51,047 nt of DNA from Tenericutes bacterium ADurb.BinA124 (lineage in GTDB: Bacteria > Bacillota_I > Bacilli_A > ML615J-28 > CAG-698). The notes under the pieces are model-generated. The model was not told the origin of the DNA and ran no database searches. It saw nothing but the letters and a program-made list of their open reading frames with translations. Shown here piece by piece: positions 43,175 to 51,047 of this stretch. The position numbers were made by a program, and so were the translations under genes. The DNA is taken from NCBI GenBank assembly GCA_002068415.1, contig MVZM01000013.1, positions 1-51,047 of the forward strand, read 5' to 3'. Within the stretch, counting starts at the first letter, position 1. Every line of letters starts with the position of its first letter.

Positions 43175-44178
43175 TGCTTTCCCTCCTTAAGTAAAGTGGC
43201 GATGGCTTTAAGGTAGGGACTGCACTGGGCAAAACCGCCTTCCAAATAGCGCCGAGCGGGACATTGAAGACAAAAAGACCGAACGGAACAATCTTCATAT
43301 CCTTCACACAAAGGAACATTATTAATGGCAAGATTAAGCTTTTTCCAAGCCCTAGCAAAATCATCTTTAGCCATAAACGAAGGATATTCCAACATCGCAC
43401 AAGGCATCATCATTCCATCCCAACGGATAAAATAGGAACTTTTGCCCGCTAAACAGCGAAAACTTTCTAAACAATCACTAAGTTCTATCGTCAATGATTC
43501 CCCAAAAGCCTGTTTAAACTGAGACTGATAAATAACTAACTGCTCTGGGTTTAACCTTTCTATATTAGAACTTCCCAAACAAGAGCGTTTAGGCCCAACA
43601 TATAAGCTGTAAGAAACCGGCAAGTGGAGCTCTTTTAAATAGTTGATAACATCATCGAGATGGCGATAAATCGTTTGAACGGCAATCGTCCTAACAACTA
43701 CCGTTATCTTCGCTTCCTTTAAGCGTTTAATAGCGGATGAAACTTGTGAAAAGGCTTGGGCAGAACCGGTTATTTCTTGATATTGATGGGGATTAATGCC
43801 ATATAAAGTAATCGCTACCAAATCGGGTTTCCGCTTTTTTAAATAATTAACAACTTCATCACTAATCAAGGTCCCATTGGTAAAAAGGGAAATCCTCATT
43901 CCTAAATCATAAGTAAATTCATAGATGTCTTGAAAATCAGATCTTAAAAAGATTTCCCCACCTGTAAACAAGCAAAAAAGGAGGCCCGCATTTTTAGCCT
44001 CTAAAATCAAAGTTTTCCATTCAGCGGTCGAAAGCTCTTTTTTAGGAAAACTTTCCCTCACATAACACATCTTGCAAGCTAAATTGCAGGAAGGTGTTAA
44101 CTCGAAAGCCCCCACCATTGGTGTTTTCGTTTTAGCAGCCGCTCTAATAAGCCGGTTGCGAACGCTGGCATAATCCAT
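43171..44178 (-). CDS. Radical SAM / SPASM peptide-modifying enzyme
   Basis: 335 residues. Cluster-binding C31-x3-C35-x2-C38 in PSCNLACKMCYV, GGEIFLR (SAM contact) near 73, and a C-terminal SPASM-type set of cysteines at 242, 260, 291, 297, 303, 306 and 319, enough for auxiliary 4Fe-4S clusters. Relatives of this build form thioether, C-C or other crosslinks in RiPPs or act as anaerobic maturases. It follows the PqqD gene by 16 nt and is co-transcribed with the kinases and peptidase, making the 43-residue peptide its probable substrate. Confidence 0.9.
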   Translation of the reverse strand: MDYASVRNRLIRAAAKTKTPMVGAFELTPSCNLACKMCYVRESFPKKELSTAEWKTLILEAKNAGLLFCLFTGGEIFLRSDFQDIYEFTYDLGMRISLFTNGTLISDEVVNYLKKRKPDLVAITLYGINPHQYQEITGSAQAFSQVSSAIKRLKEAKITVVVRTIAVQTIYRHLDDVINYLKELHLPVSYSLYVGPKRSCLGSSNIERLNPEQLVIYQSQFKQAFGESLTIELSDCLESFRCLAGKSSYFIRWDGMMMPCAMLEYPSFMAKDDFARAWKKLNLAINNVPLCEGYEDCSVRSFCLQCPARRYLEGGFAQCSPYLKAIATLLKEGKQ

Positions 44179-44194
44179 TAAGCCTCCTCATTAG

Positions 44195-44458
44195 CTATTC
44201 CAACAAATTATTAGTTTTCAAATGATCAATAAAATCTTTGATATCAGCTAAAGCCGTTTTTTCATCAACCTCATATTCAGCCATCAATTTTTGTTGCAAA
44301 GAAGCCAAAGATATTTCTTCTTGCAATTGTTCCCACAAAAAAGCACCGGTTTGGTTCAAAGTAATAATGCCATTAAAATCAATGGCGGCTTTACCAACCG
44401 GAACCACAACATAATTGTTGGCGATTTCTCTTAACATAAATCCTTGTTTTACTTTCAT
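44195..44458 (-). CDS. PqqD-like RiPP recognition element protein
   Basis: 87 residues. Matches the PqqD fold: FMLREIANNYVVVPVGKAAIDFNGIITLNQTGAFLWEQL, then a helical tail ending DIKDFIDHLKTNNLL. Stand-alone PqqD proteins bind the leader peptide and present it to the modifying enzyme. It overlaps the nucleotidyltransferase stop (ATGA) and precedes the radical SAM gene, the usual pairing. Confidence 0.92.
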   Translation of the reverse strand: MKVKQGFMLREIANNYVVVPVGKAAIDFNGIITLNQTGAFLWEQLQEEISLASLQQKLMAEYEVDEKTALADIKDFIDHLKTNNLLE

Positions 44459-45594
44459 TTTTGTACTCCTGTTTTCTGCTTGACATTTTGATTTAATTGG
44501 ACATCTTCTTTTCGAACTGCTCTTAGTTGTTTGGTTTGGGTCGCTACTTTTCCCGTTAGAAAGCCTTTAAATAAACGATGAAGATAATAAAACGGAAGGA
44601 AGATAGCGTTTTTGGTGAGAGAGGGATACAAAAGCTTCATGGTTTTATAGGGAGGAAAGGCCCGCTTCCAAAGATATTTCCACTTACGATAAGTAAGTGA
44701 TTTGGTGTTATCTGCACATATTAGCGCCGAAGCAAGGGAATGCTTTGTTGTTCCATAAACACCGCTTGACAAAAGGTAATCTCCCATTAAGCTTGCTTCT
44801 TCGCTAAGCGCTTCCCCATCAAACCATCCTCGTGCAAGGATGACCAAAGTAGTTTCATATTGAACGAGGTCTAACTTTACTAGTTCTTGGTGGATGTATT
44901 CGCGGTTCATATTAGGAAATTGTTGCCAATAGAAATAAATATCTAAAACGGAACGGACTCCTGTTCCACCGGCACCATAGTGTTTAGCACTATGAGCAAC
45001 AACAAAGATATAATGATCTTCATGACTTAAATAACATTCCGAGGTATTTTCTTTAGGAAGGACTCGATTCCAAATGGATTGATAATATTTCGAAAGAACA
45101 TACGACTCATCAATCATATTCCGATGTATTTCCACATTCATAAAAGGTTTTTTATAATAAACATCATGGTTTCCACCCTCATGTTCATTAGTGTAAGCTA
45201 AATTAAGCATAAGTTTTTTTACCGTTTTTAAAGCGGTTTTGGGAACCAAAATATCAAGGTCAGCCATCGTTCTTAGTTCCGGTGAAGGATAACATGCCCG
45301 CACCCAAGACCCCTTGATGGGCAAAAAGGGGATTTGTTCAGCAGCCAAGGTCTTCTTTATCAATGTCAATTCTTCTTCTTGGATAGCAGTTTTAAAAACA
45401 GCCATTTGATAGATTTTTTCTATTTGGGCTTGTTCTTCCGCTGTTGTTATCAATAATCCGCTTTGATGAGCAAGATATAAAAAAGGTTCTAAACTATGGA
45501 ACTTAAAAATAGGATAAAGTTTTTTAAAAAGGAAAGGAGAAGTGACCTTTTCTGGATGGATGATGTGATGGAGTATTGTAATCATGTCGTTCAT
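44455..45594 (-). CDS. Nucleotidyltransferase family protein (NTP_transf_5-like)
   Basis: 379 residues. Polymerase-beta-like nucleotidyltransferase core: PFLPIKGSWVRACYPSPELRTMADLDILVP, where G-S-W and D-L-D form the catalytic motif, followed by HEGGNHDVYY and VEIHRNM. A helical C-terminal region follows. Proteins of this family recur in Firmicute lasso and PqqD-kinase clusters; their reaction is uncertain. AGGAG site before the ATG. It has a possible own promoter in the 96-nt gap after the first kinase gene. Confidence 0.85.
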   Translation of the reverse strand: MNDMITILHHIIHPEKVTSPFLFKKLYPIFKFHSLEPFLYLAHQSGLLITTAEEQAQIEKIYQMAVFKTAIQEEELTLIKKTLAAEQIPFLPIKGSWVRACYPSPELRTMADLDILVPKTALKTVKKLMLNLAYTNEHEGGNHDVYYKKPFMNVEIHRNMIDESYVLSKYYQSIWNRVLPKENTSECYLSHEDHYIFVVAHSAKHYGAGGTGVRSVLDIYFYWQQFPNMNREYIHQELVKLDLVQYETTLVILARGWFDGEALSEEASLMGDYLLSSGVYGTTKHSLASALICADNTKSLTYRKWKYLWKRAFPPYKTMKLLYPSLTKNAIFLPFYYLHRLFKGFLTGKVATQTKQLRAVRKEDVQLNQNVKQKTGVQK

Positions 45595-45655
45595 AATTAT
45601 CTCCTTTCCAATTGATTTATCATCATTTTTGACCTTAAATTGAACTTTTCAAATT

Positions 45656-45684
45656 ATTGTATCACAATATCAAGCGTTTATAAA
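45656..45684 (-). promoter_or_regulatory. Possible promoter before the nucleotidyltransferase gene
   Basis: Minus-strand TTTATA, 17-nt spacer, TACAAT, in the gap 62 nt before the ATG. Weak -35. Confidence 0.4.
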
Positions 45685-45690
45685 TAAAAC

Positions 45691-46392
45691 TCAATCAATT
45701 CGCATAGTCTGATAAGCAAGGATGGCGGCTTCATCATCCCTGTTAACATTGAAGGTGTAAAAAGGGATAAGTTCAAGAATGCGATCTAAGGTTGTGGCCA
45801 TCAAATCATAACGCTCTTCGTCATGGGGTTTCAAGGTTTGATTGATAAAATTAATGATTGCTTCTTTCGAGGATATTCTCTTAATTTCATTAATAGGATT
45901 TTGTTGTAAGAAAGCAATTCCCGCCACAGGGTATTTCGCATTAATATTTTGATTCGTTTTTCCCGAAAATGGCGTTCCATAAGCAAATAAGGTATTCCCA
46001 TTGAATTTCAAAGCCGGTTTATCATCATTAAGAATAAAGGCTTCTTTAAATACTTTACACCATATTTGCGTATGCGTTGATTTGCCAACACCGGAGTTTG
46101 CAGAAAAGAGATATGCATAATTACGGTAAACAACACAAGAAGCGTGAAGCATAATGCCTTCATGCCTTAACAAAGTATCATAAAAATAAGCACCATATAA
46201 TAGATACTCGGCTTCGCCTACTGATAAATGAGGTTTTTTCCTTTGGTAAGCTGCAATGGTTTTAGCACCTTGGGGAATCACACAATCAACAAGCAAAGGA
46301 AGTTCGTTTATCTTGTAAGGAAGACATTGGTCTTTAAGCGGTTGGTGTTGGGGGTTCATTTGCACCGTTAAATCAGCTATTAAATAATACAT
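45691..46392 (-). CDS. HPr kinase-like protein 1 (RiPP cluster)
   Basis: 233 residues. Core: MLHASCVVYRNYAYLFSANSGVGKSTHTQIW with P-loop SGVGKST, then AFILNDDKPALKF and AYGTPFSGK, close to the second kinase. The N-terminal part is shorter than in protein 2. First gene of the cluster, with AGGTGA before the ATG and a possible promoter 18 nt further upstream. Two kinase-like genes flank the modification set, suggesting distinct roles or targets. Confidence 0.8.
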   Translation of the reverse strand: MYYLIADLTVQMNPQHQPLKDQCLPYKINELPLLVDCVIPQGAKTIAAYQRKKPHLSVGEAEYLLYGAYFYDTLLRHEGIMLHASCVVYRNYAYLFSANSGVGKSTHTQIWCKVFKEAFILNDDKPALKFNGNTLFAYGTPFSGKTNQNINAKYPVAGIAFLQQNPINEIKRISSKEAIINFINQTLKPHDEERYDLMATTLDRILELIPFYTFNVNRDDEAAILAYQTMRID

Positions 46393-46410
46393 TTCAATTC
46401 ACCTATTATT

Positions 46411-46439
46411 ACTTTATCAAAAGATATCTAAAAAGCCAA
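46411..46439 (-). promoter_or_regulatory. Possible promoter of the RiPP-like operon
   Basis: Minus-strand TTGGCT, 17-nt spacer, TAAAGT; two mismatches in each box. Confidence 0.4.
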
Positions 46440-46483
46440 TCATTTATCACATAAATAATTAAAAAATGTTTCCACAAAACATA

Positions 46484-46509
46484 AAGGTACTGATTTGCGT
46501 CAGTACCTT
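46484..46509 (-). terminator. Hairpin downstream of the GH18/amidase gene
   Basis: Perfect 10-bp stem AAGGTACTGA/TCAGTACCTT with a 6-nt loop, 32 nt past the stop. Only a broken T-run follows, so termination may be partial. Confidence 0.5.
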
Positions 46510-46540
46510 CATATTTGCTATTATTCATAAGGACCAAATA

Positions 46541-48835
46541 TTAGTTTTTATTTACGGGAATAACAGAAGAAAGGACAACACTTTGACTAAATTCATCTTT
46601 GGTAATGGTAATGCGATAGTACACAGTTGTATCATTAGTGATTGTTGTAATCACTCTCCCATCATTATCAATAATATCAGGAGATAAACTTTCAAACACA
46701 ATTGTATAATCAGCATAGTATTTTCTAACATTGTATTCCATAATAACCATATTCATGAACTCATCCAATAAATTAGCATTCAATAAGGCATGAGGACAAT
46801 CTTTACCACTAAAGGCATTATGGGTTAATACTTCATGAGGAGTTAGATTGTTTCTTACTAGAATATCAGCAACTAATTTAGCTGTGTTTTGCCATGTTTG
46901 GTAAATATCTGATCCGTTATTAACAGTTGTTTCAATGCCGATGGCATTTTTATTTCCACCAAAATTGGAAACTTTCTGAAAACTGTCATTAAAATATGTT
47001 TTATTTAAATAATAATGACCATTGGCGCCAATCGTCCAATAAATACCAAATTCAGTTATTTGTGATGTTGTATAGTTGGTATTATCTTTGACTGTGCCAT
47101 CAAAATCACTATAAGGACGAAGGGATGTTGATACCCCATTTATTGCATAGTATCCATTACTATCAAAGCTGATGATTGGAGCACTATTGCCATAACATGA
47201 GGCATCAATACCCGTATCCTGTAAAGCAAATTCTCTACTTCCACTTCCGGCATGATAAGCAGTATACGATTCACTCATATTATAATAGATTGAATCATCG
47301 CCCACAGTGTAATGCCATGATACATTAGGAGTATTAATCATATAATTGGTATTGGCCAATGCAGTCGAGCCCGAGGCTGTATTACCGGTATCATGAATGG
47401 CAATAAACTTTAGGGAATTCATTAATCCATAAGTTTTATCACTGCCCAAATCACCATCGGCTATCTTTTTACTAGTATCAACGACAATACTATCAGTTGA
47501 ATAAGTGTTCACTGAACCATATACTTCGTTAGTTACACTGCCACCATAATTAACATCTCGATGTAAAACTATTGATTTGTTTCCTTGAATAAGCAAAGCC
47601 AATAAACCAATATTGGCACTAAATGATATCTTATTATCATTCATTCCATTGATAAGCGCATTAAATAAGACATCTCCACTATCTTGAGCATCTTGCCAAT
47701 ACATGACCCCTGCAAAGCCTTTATCAGCGGCATATTTTACCTTTAATGCAATGGATGTTGGATTATCGTAACTGATAAATTTTCTATCCACGGCACTATA
47801 AAGGTAAGGAGCCTGACAATTACTATCCCAATATTCGCTATAATTGGGGTTGCTTAAATAAGTAGATACAATGGAAGCATAGGATATCGAACTATCATAG
47901 GTTGCAGCCGTTCCTAATCCATTAGTATTGGTAAATACTCTTCCATAAAAAGGAATGCCTAATATTAATTTGTTGGGGTCCAATCCTAAATTGGTGACAT
48001 AATAGGTGTAAGCATTACTGATGGCTTTATAGCAATATCCGCTTTTGTAATTAAGGGCTGAATGGTGAGTTGCTGTAGCAGTACTATGCATATCATAGGT
48101 CATAATATTAACATAATCTAAATATTGTATTGAATTTGTTAGATCATATCTAGTATATGTATCAATCCCCGTTGCTGTTATCACCAAATGGTGACTATTG
48201 TTAGCCTTCACTCGATTATAAATTTCCTTCATAAGTAAAGTATAATTTGGAGCTTCAGCACTGGCGGGAAATTCCCAATCAATATCAACACCATCTAAAT
48301 TTAATGAATTGATGGCATTGACAATGTTGTTAGCAAAGGTAATCCGTAGAGCATTATCAGCCGCAATGGTAGATAAATTATCAGTAAAGAAGGATAAAAT
48401 GGCATAAGTTCCATAAGCATGACAGTTAGCGACTCTTGATGGTAAATAAGAGTTTAATGTAGAAAGATTAGCTATTGTTCCGTCTGCTGCTGCCGTTGCA
48501 TGAGCAAAGATAACGATATCGATATCTTGATATGTCTTATTGCTGGCAGTCGAATTGGAATAGTACATATAAGACATACTAACACCATCAGTCAAATCAC
48601 TATAATATCGCTTTGATACCATATTAAAAGTAACTGTATCACTATAAGCTTGATAACTGACTTCTGCTGTTAAGGTGACATTCGTATCAACATAAGGTTT
48701 AGCATAAACACCGGCATGACTAATGGCATGAGTGTTGGAAGAATTCCAGGCAATAACTGTCCCGTATGTTTCATTGGTTGTCGGTAATGTTAAATCACTG
48801 GTGATTACTGTGATAGAACTAAACTCATCAATCAA
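46541..48835 (-). CDS. GH18 chitinase-like and N-acetylmuramoyl-L-alanine amidase protein (C-terminal part of a split giant)
   Basis: 764 residues from the TTG at 48835, with no ribosome site; the frame is actually open to the TGA at 48872. Order: an Ig-like domain (DLTLPTTNETYGTVIAWNSS...VTLTAEVSY), a GH18 domain with intact catalytic LDGVDIDWEF near residue 180, then an amidase-2 type domain (FIAIHDTGN, VSWHYTVGDD, LTHNAFSGKDCPH zinc ligands) and a short beta tail. It would cleave GlcNAc polymers and the peptide-sugar bond of peptidoglycan. Without signal peptide it can only be exported as part of the upstream ORF, so it is likely a pseudogene fragment or needs TGA readthrough. Confidence 0.8.
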   Translation of the reverse strand: MIDEFSSITVITSDLTLPTTNETYGTVIAWNSSNTHAISHAGVYAKPYVDTNVTLTAEVSYQAYSDTVTFNMVSKRYYSDLTDGVSMSYMYYSNSTASNKTYQDIDIVIFAHATAAADGTIANLSTLNSYLPSRVANCHAYGTYAILSFFTDNLSTIAADNALRITFANNIVNAINSLNLDGVDIDWEFPASAEAPNYTLLMKEIYNRVKANNSHHLVITATGIDTYTRYDLTNSIQYLDYVNIMTYDMHSTATATHHSALNYKSGYCYKAISNAYTYYVTNLGLDPNKLILGIPFYGRVFTNTNGLGTAATYDSSISYASIVSTYLSNPNYSEYWDSNCQAPYLYSAVDRKFISYDNPTSIALKVKYAADKGFAGVMYWQDAQDSGDVLFNALINGMNDNKISFSANIGLLALLIQGNKSIVLHRDVNYGGSVTNEVYGSVNTYSTDSIVVDTSKKIADGDLGSDKTYGLMNSLKFIAIHDTGNTASGSTALANTNYMINTPNVSWHYTVGDDSIYYNMSESYTAYHAGSGSREFALQDTGIDASCYGNSAPIISFDSNGYYAINGVSTSLRPYSDFDGTVKDNTNYTTSQITEFGIYWTIGANGHYYLNKTYFNDSFQKVSNFGGNKNAIGIETTVNNGSDIYQTWQNTAKLVADILVRNNLTPHEVLTHNAFSGKDCPHALLNANLLDEFMNMVIMEYNVRKYYADYTIVFESLSPDIIDNDGRVITTITNDTTVYYRITITKDEFSQSVVLSSVIPVNKN

Positions 48836-48871
48836 TTCATCAATTGAATAATTAATTCTATCACTGGCAGT

Positions 48872-51047
48872 TCAAGGATTTAAATATGCCTGGTAGGCAG
48901 TTTCAACTTCATCAGCGCTAGTTAATAATGTAAATCCTGTTGCGTTTTTATTATCATTAGGTTTTGAAGCTTCGTCGACATAGTTGTTTGCACAATCGAT
49001 TGTTCCGCTTGCACTTGAAATATAAATATTATAAGTATTGGTATCACGATCATAACTATTCGTAATGATATTATAATTTAAGTAAAGCGTCGTGTTTGCG
49101 CCCGTACCTATTCCGATGTCATCCCAATTTAATGAAGTCGAACCACATTTATTAAAGGTATTGTATTTAATTTCATATGATGCTGTTCCTATAGAATCAT
49201 TTGGTCTCATATATATGGCAGCTGTTGCACTATCAAAGGTATTATGAATGACACGATAACTTGCATTTTTCGGAAGTCTATCCATAAAGCCTGTTTGACT
49301 ACATTTTTGAATATAGTTATCAGCAATATAAATATTTCCCGCTGCACATGTTACATTAGTCTGACCAAATCTACAGAAATCAACAAGATTTGTAACAGAG
49401 CCTAAAACAACGCTATTTGTTAGAGTGAAATTGGTTGTTAAAGCATTAATATGAATACCACGATTGGCGCAATAACTAGTTAAATACATCTTATCAATCG
49501 TTACATTACTTGATGCACCTCTAATTCTAATGGAACCATCTAAACCCGTATCATACCCAGTCATATTACCAAAAATAATATTAGAAATATTAACCGTGGC
49601 ATTACCAGAAAGGGTAACTTGAGCAGTCATGGAAAAGCCTTTTATGGTAGTATTAGATACTCCACTAGCAATTATTAATTCTTTCGTAATTAAGGCTTCT
49701 TTTGTTGTATCAACAGCATAGGTATCGGTATGAACTAAAGTTTTGTTAGCCCCGGCTCCAACGAGTGTAATATTACTTGTAGAAATAGTTAATGGGTTAG
49801 AATAAGTTCCCGCAAATACATAAATCACATCATTGGCTGATGCAGCAGAAAGTGCCAATGAAATATTGGCAAATAACTCGCCTTCACCAACTTTATAAGT
49901 AGTTGAATTGATAGTAAACCAGCCTGCTGTAAAATCCGCCTTCACAAATTTAGTTGGATTTGTAGCAGTAATGATTGCCGTATCTTGCTCTGACAATTGA
50001 ACTACTGTTGGGGTTATACTCGCCCAAATAGCATACACGGTAACATCTCCATGTGAGCCGGTAGGAATACTTGTTTTTGTTTCTCCAGTTCCATCGGCTT
50101 TGGTATTCCATTCAACAAATTCATAATTAGCTCGACTCATTGTACCAGCAGCAGGTAGGAGGATCTGAGCACTTTCCACAGTAAAGTTAACATTTTCAGT
50201 ACTTTGACTACAGGATCCACTCTGTAAATTAAAGCTTAATGTGTAGACAGTTGGTGTAAATTTAGCATATAAATTAATAACAGCGCCACTATTACCGGCA
50301 GCAATAGTTGTAACAGCTTCACCGGTATGCTCAGCATTTGCATACCAACCTTTGAAATCATAATATGGTTTTTTTGCGGTTCGTAATGTGACAGCATTAG
50401 TATAGTTTTGGCTTGTGCTTGCACAAGCATATTCAAAATCAGTTGATGGATAAACTTTGGCTTCAATAGAAACGGTTCCAGCAACTGTAGGTACGGAACT
50501 AAGACGGATGTATTTACCTATTGATGATTGAGCCATCAGTGCTTTGATGGTGTTGTAACCAACTTGATCTAGACAGGTATCATGAACGCCAATTATTTTA
50601 TCATAAGCACCTGTGTAAAGTTCTGTCCCCGAATCAGTATATTTTATAATTTCAAAAACATTGGGATTGGTTGTAGCTTGTAAATATAAAACACACCACC
50701 ATTTATTAAGTTGACCTGCTGTTGCATCGCTTATTTTTAAATATTTACCCGAATCATCAATATTATATTTGGTAATGGTAAAGGCTTTTTCTTCGGTAAA
50801 TGCACCACCATTCATAGTATAACTCACTTGTTGAGTGGCCGCACTTGCAACAATCGGAGGAACTTCGCCTCCATATGATGGATATGCAGCTACCGCAATT
50901 TCAGCAATATTCCGAGTTACTAACAAGCTCGGAAAAGTATAAGTTCCATTATGATAGATATAGGGAATAGCGGTAATATCTTGTTTGTAAGCTCTTTCAG
51001 GAATGTTGTAAATAACTAAACTAAAAGTTAAATCCGGTTCAGGGATT
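48872..51047 (-). CDS. Secreted InlB-repeat and parallel beta-helix protein (N-terminus beyond window, ends at an in-frame TGA)
   Basis: At least 725 residues, partial: the frame is open through the window edge, so the TTG at 50926 is not the real start. Visible: a beta-rich region, Listeria-Bacteroides repeats (FKGWYANAEHTGEA...LYAKF and FVEWNTKADGTGET...VYAIW), then a right-handed beta-helix of about 250 residues (ANDVIYVFAGTYSNPLTIS, TIKGFSMTAQVTL, IHINALTTNFTLTN, MRPNDSIGTASYEIKYN). It ends YQAYLNP then TGA, and the same frame continues as TASDRINYSIDELIDEF into the GH18/amidase ORF. Both are very probably one protein. Secretion is assumed; its signal peptide is not in view. Confidence 0.8.
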   Translation of the reverse strand, partial: IPEPDLTFSLVIYNIPERAYKQDITAIPYIYHNGTYTFPSLLVTRNIAEIAVAAYPSYGGEVPPIVASAATQQVSYTMNGGAFTEEKAFTITKYNIDDSGKYLKISDATAGQLNKWWCVLYLQATTNPNVFEIIKYTDSGTELYTGAYDKIIGVHDTCLDQVGYNTIKALMAQSSIGKYIRLSSVPTVAGTVSIEAKVYPSTDFEYACASTSQNYTNAVTLRTAKKPYYDFKGWYANAEHTGEAVTTIAAGNSGAVINLYAKFTPTVYTLSFNLQSGSCSQSTENVNFTVESAQILLPAAGTMSRANYEFVEWNTKADGTGETKTSIPTGSHGDVTVYAIWASITPTVVQLSEQDTAIITATNPTKFVKADFTAGWFTINSTTYKVGEGELFANISLALSAASANDVIYVFAGTYSNPLTISTSNITLVGAGANKTLVHTDTYAVDTTKEALITKELIIASGVSNTTIKGFSMTAQVTLSGNATVNISNIIFGNMTGYDTGLDGSIRIRGASSNVTIDKMYLTSYCANRGIHINALTTNFTLTNSVVLGSVTNLVDFCRFGQTNVTCAAGNIYIADNYIQKCSQTGFMDRLPKNASYRVIHNTFDSATAAIYMRPNDSIGTASYEIKYNTFNKCGSTSLNWDDIGIGTGANTTLYLNYNIITNSYDRDTNTYNIYISSASGTIDCANNYVDEASKPNDNKNATGFTLLTSADEVETAYQAYLNP

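Noticed and set aside
41625..46392. Ordinary lasso peptide cluster
   Set aside because: No asparagine-synthetase-like cyclase, no transglutaminase-like leader peptidase and no ABC exporter lie in the cluster; a radical SAM enzyme is present instead.
48872..48874. TGA read as tryptophan (genetic code 4)
   Set aside because: Long ORFs throughout are free of in-frame TGA, and several genes end naturally in TGA, so only this one site would need recoding.

Overview
The window reads as a piece of chromosome from a low-GC relative of Bacilli/Mollicutes (Acholeplasma, Izemoplasma, Haloplasma or Erysipelotrichia-like). This placement rests on AT-rich DNA, strong AGGAGG ribosome binding sites, sigma-A type promoters, CIRCE-controlled chaperones, and large secreted proteins built from InlB-type repeats, lamin-tail and endonuclease I domains. 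TGA is a stop codon here (groS, both alpha/beta-hydrolase neighbours and several RiPP-cluster genes end in it), so it is not a code-4 mollicute. The exact lineage is inference.

Layout. 1-3.6 kb: gdhA, a PH-domain gene and fhs in one minus-strand operon. 3.6-5.2 kb: an ArsR gene, then a graveyard holding an IS21-like end, a DUF1016 (YhcG) nuclease pseudogene with two nonsense codons and an IS30 remnant, then a flavodoxin. At 5.3 kb is a 29-residue Lys/Pro/Ala peptide gene. 5.4-9.0 kb: an overlapping operon of GGDEF protein, Ogt, MFS transporter and NUDIX protein. 9.2-10.9 kb: a PiT phosphate transporter with its DUF47 partner. 10.9-22.9 kb: one long minus-strand metabolic operon of thiolase, SDR reductase, KAS III-like protein, complete Liv-type ABC importer, CoA-transferase and two alpha/beta hydrolases, with a divergent TetR gene and a 9-bp-arm operator between them. 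I read it as uptake and breakdown of a short hydroxy- or keto-acid or ester, for example 3-hydroxybutyrate; the substrate is not proven. Its LivG carries an unusual ~265-residue charged coiled-coil extension.

23.8-33.2 kb: a MacB/FtsX-like ABC transporter, the hsp20-groS-groL operon under two CIRCE elements, tRNA-Leu(GAG), a small transaldolase and a heterodimeric ABC exporter. 33.3-38.0 kb: oligoendopeptidase F, a GH3 N-acetylhexosaminidase-like protein and a lipoprotein.

38.0-46.4 kb is the most interesting part. A minus-strand cluster encodes two HPr-kinase-like proteins, a nucleotidyltransferase, a PqqD-like RiPP recognition protein, a radical SAM/SPASM enzyme and an S26-type peptidase. 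It ends in a previously uncalled 43-residue peptide gene with a Y-x-x-P-x-I leader motif and its own promoter. This looks like a peptide-modification (RiPP) system with lasso-cluster-type accessory genes but no lasso cyclase. The peptide gene sits 5 nt upstream of a secreted lamin-tail/InlB-repeat protein, whose endonuclease I part is separated from it by a single-base frameshift. 46.5-51.0 kb holds another giant secreted protein (InlB repeats, beta-helix, Ig-like, GH18, amidase) cut into two ORFs by one in-frame TGA; its N-terminus lies beyond the window.
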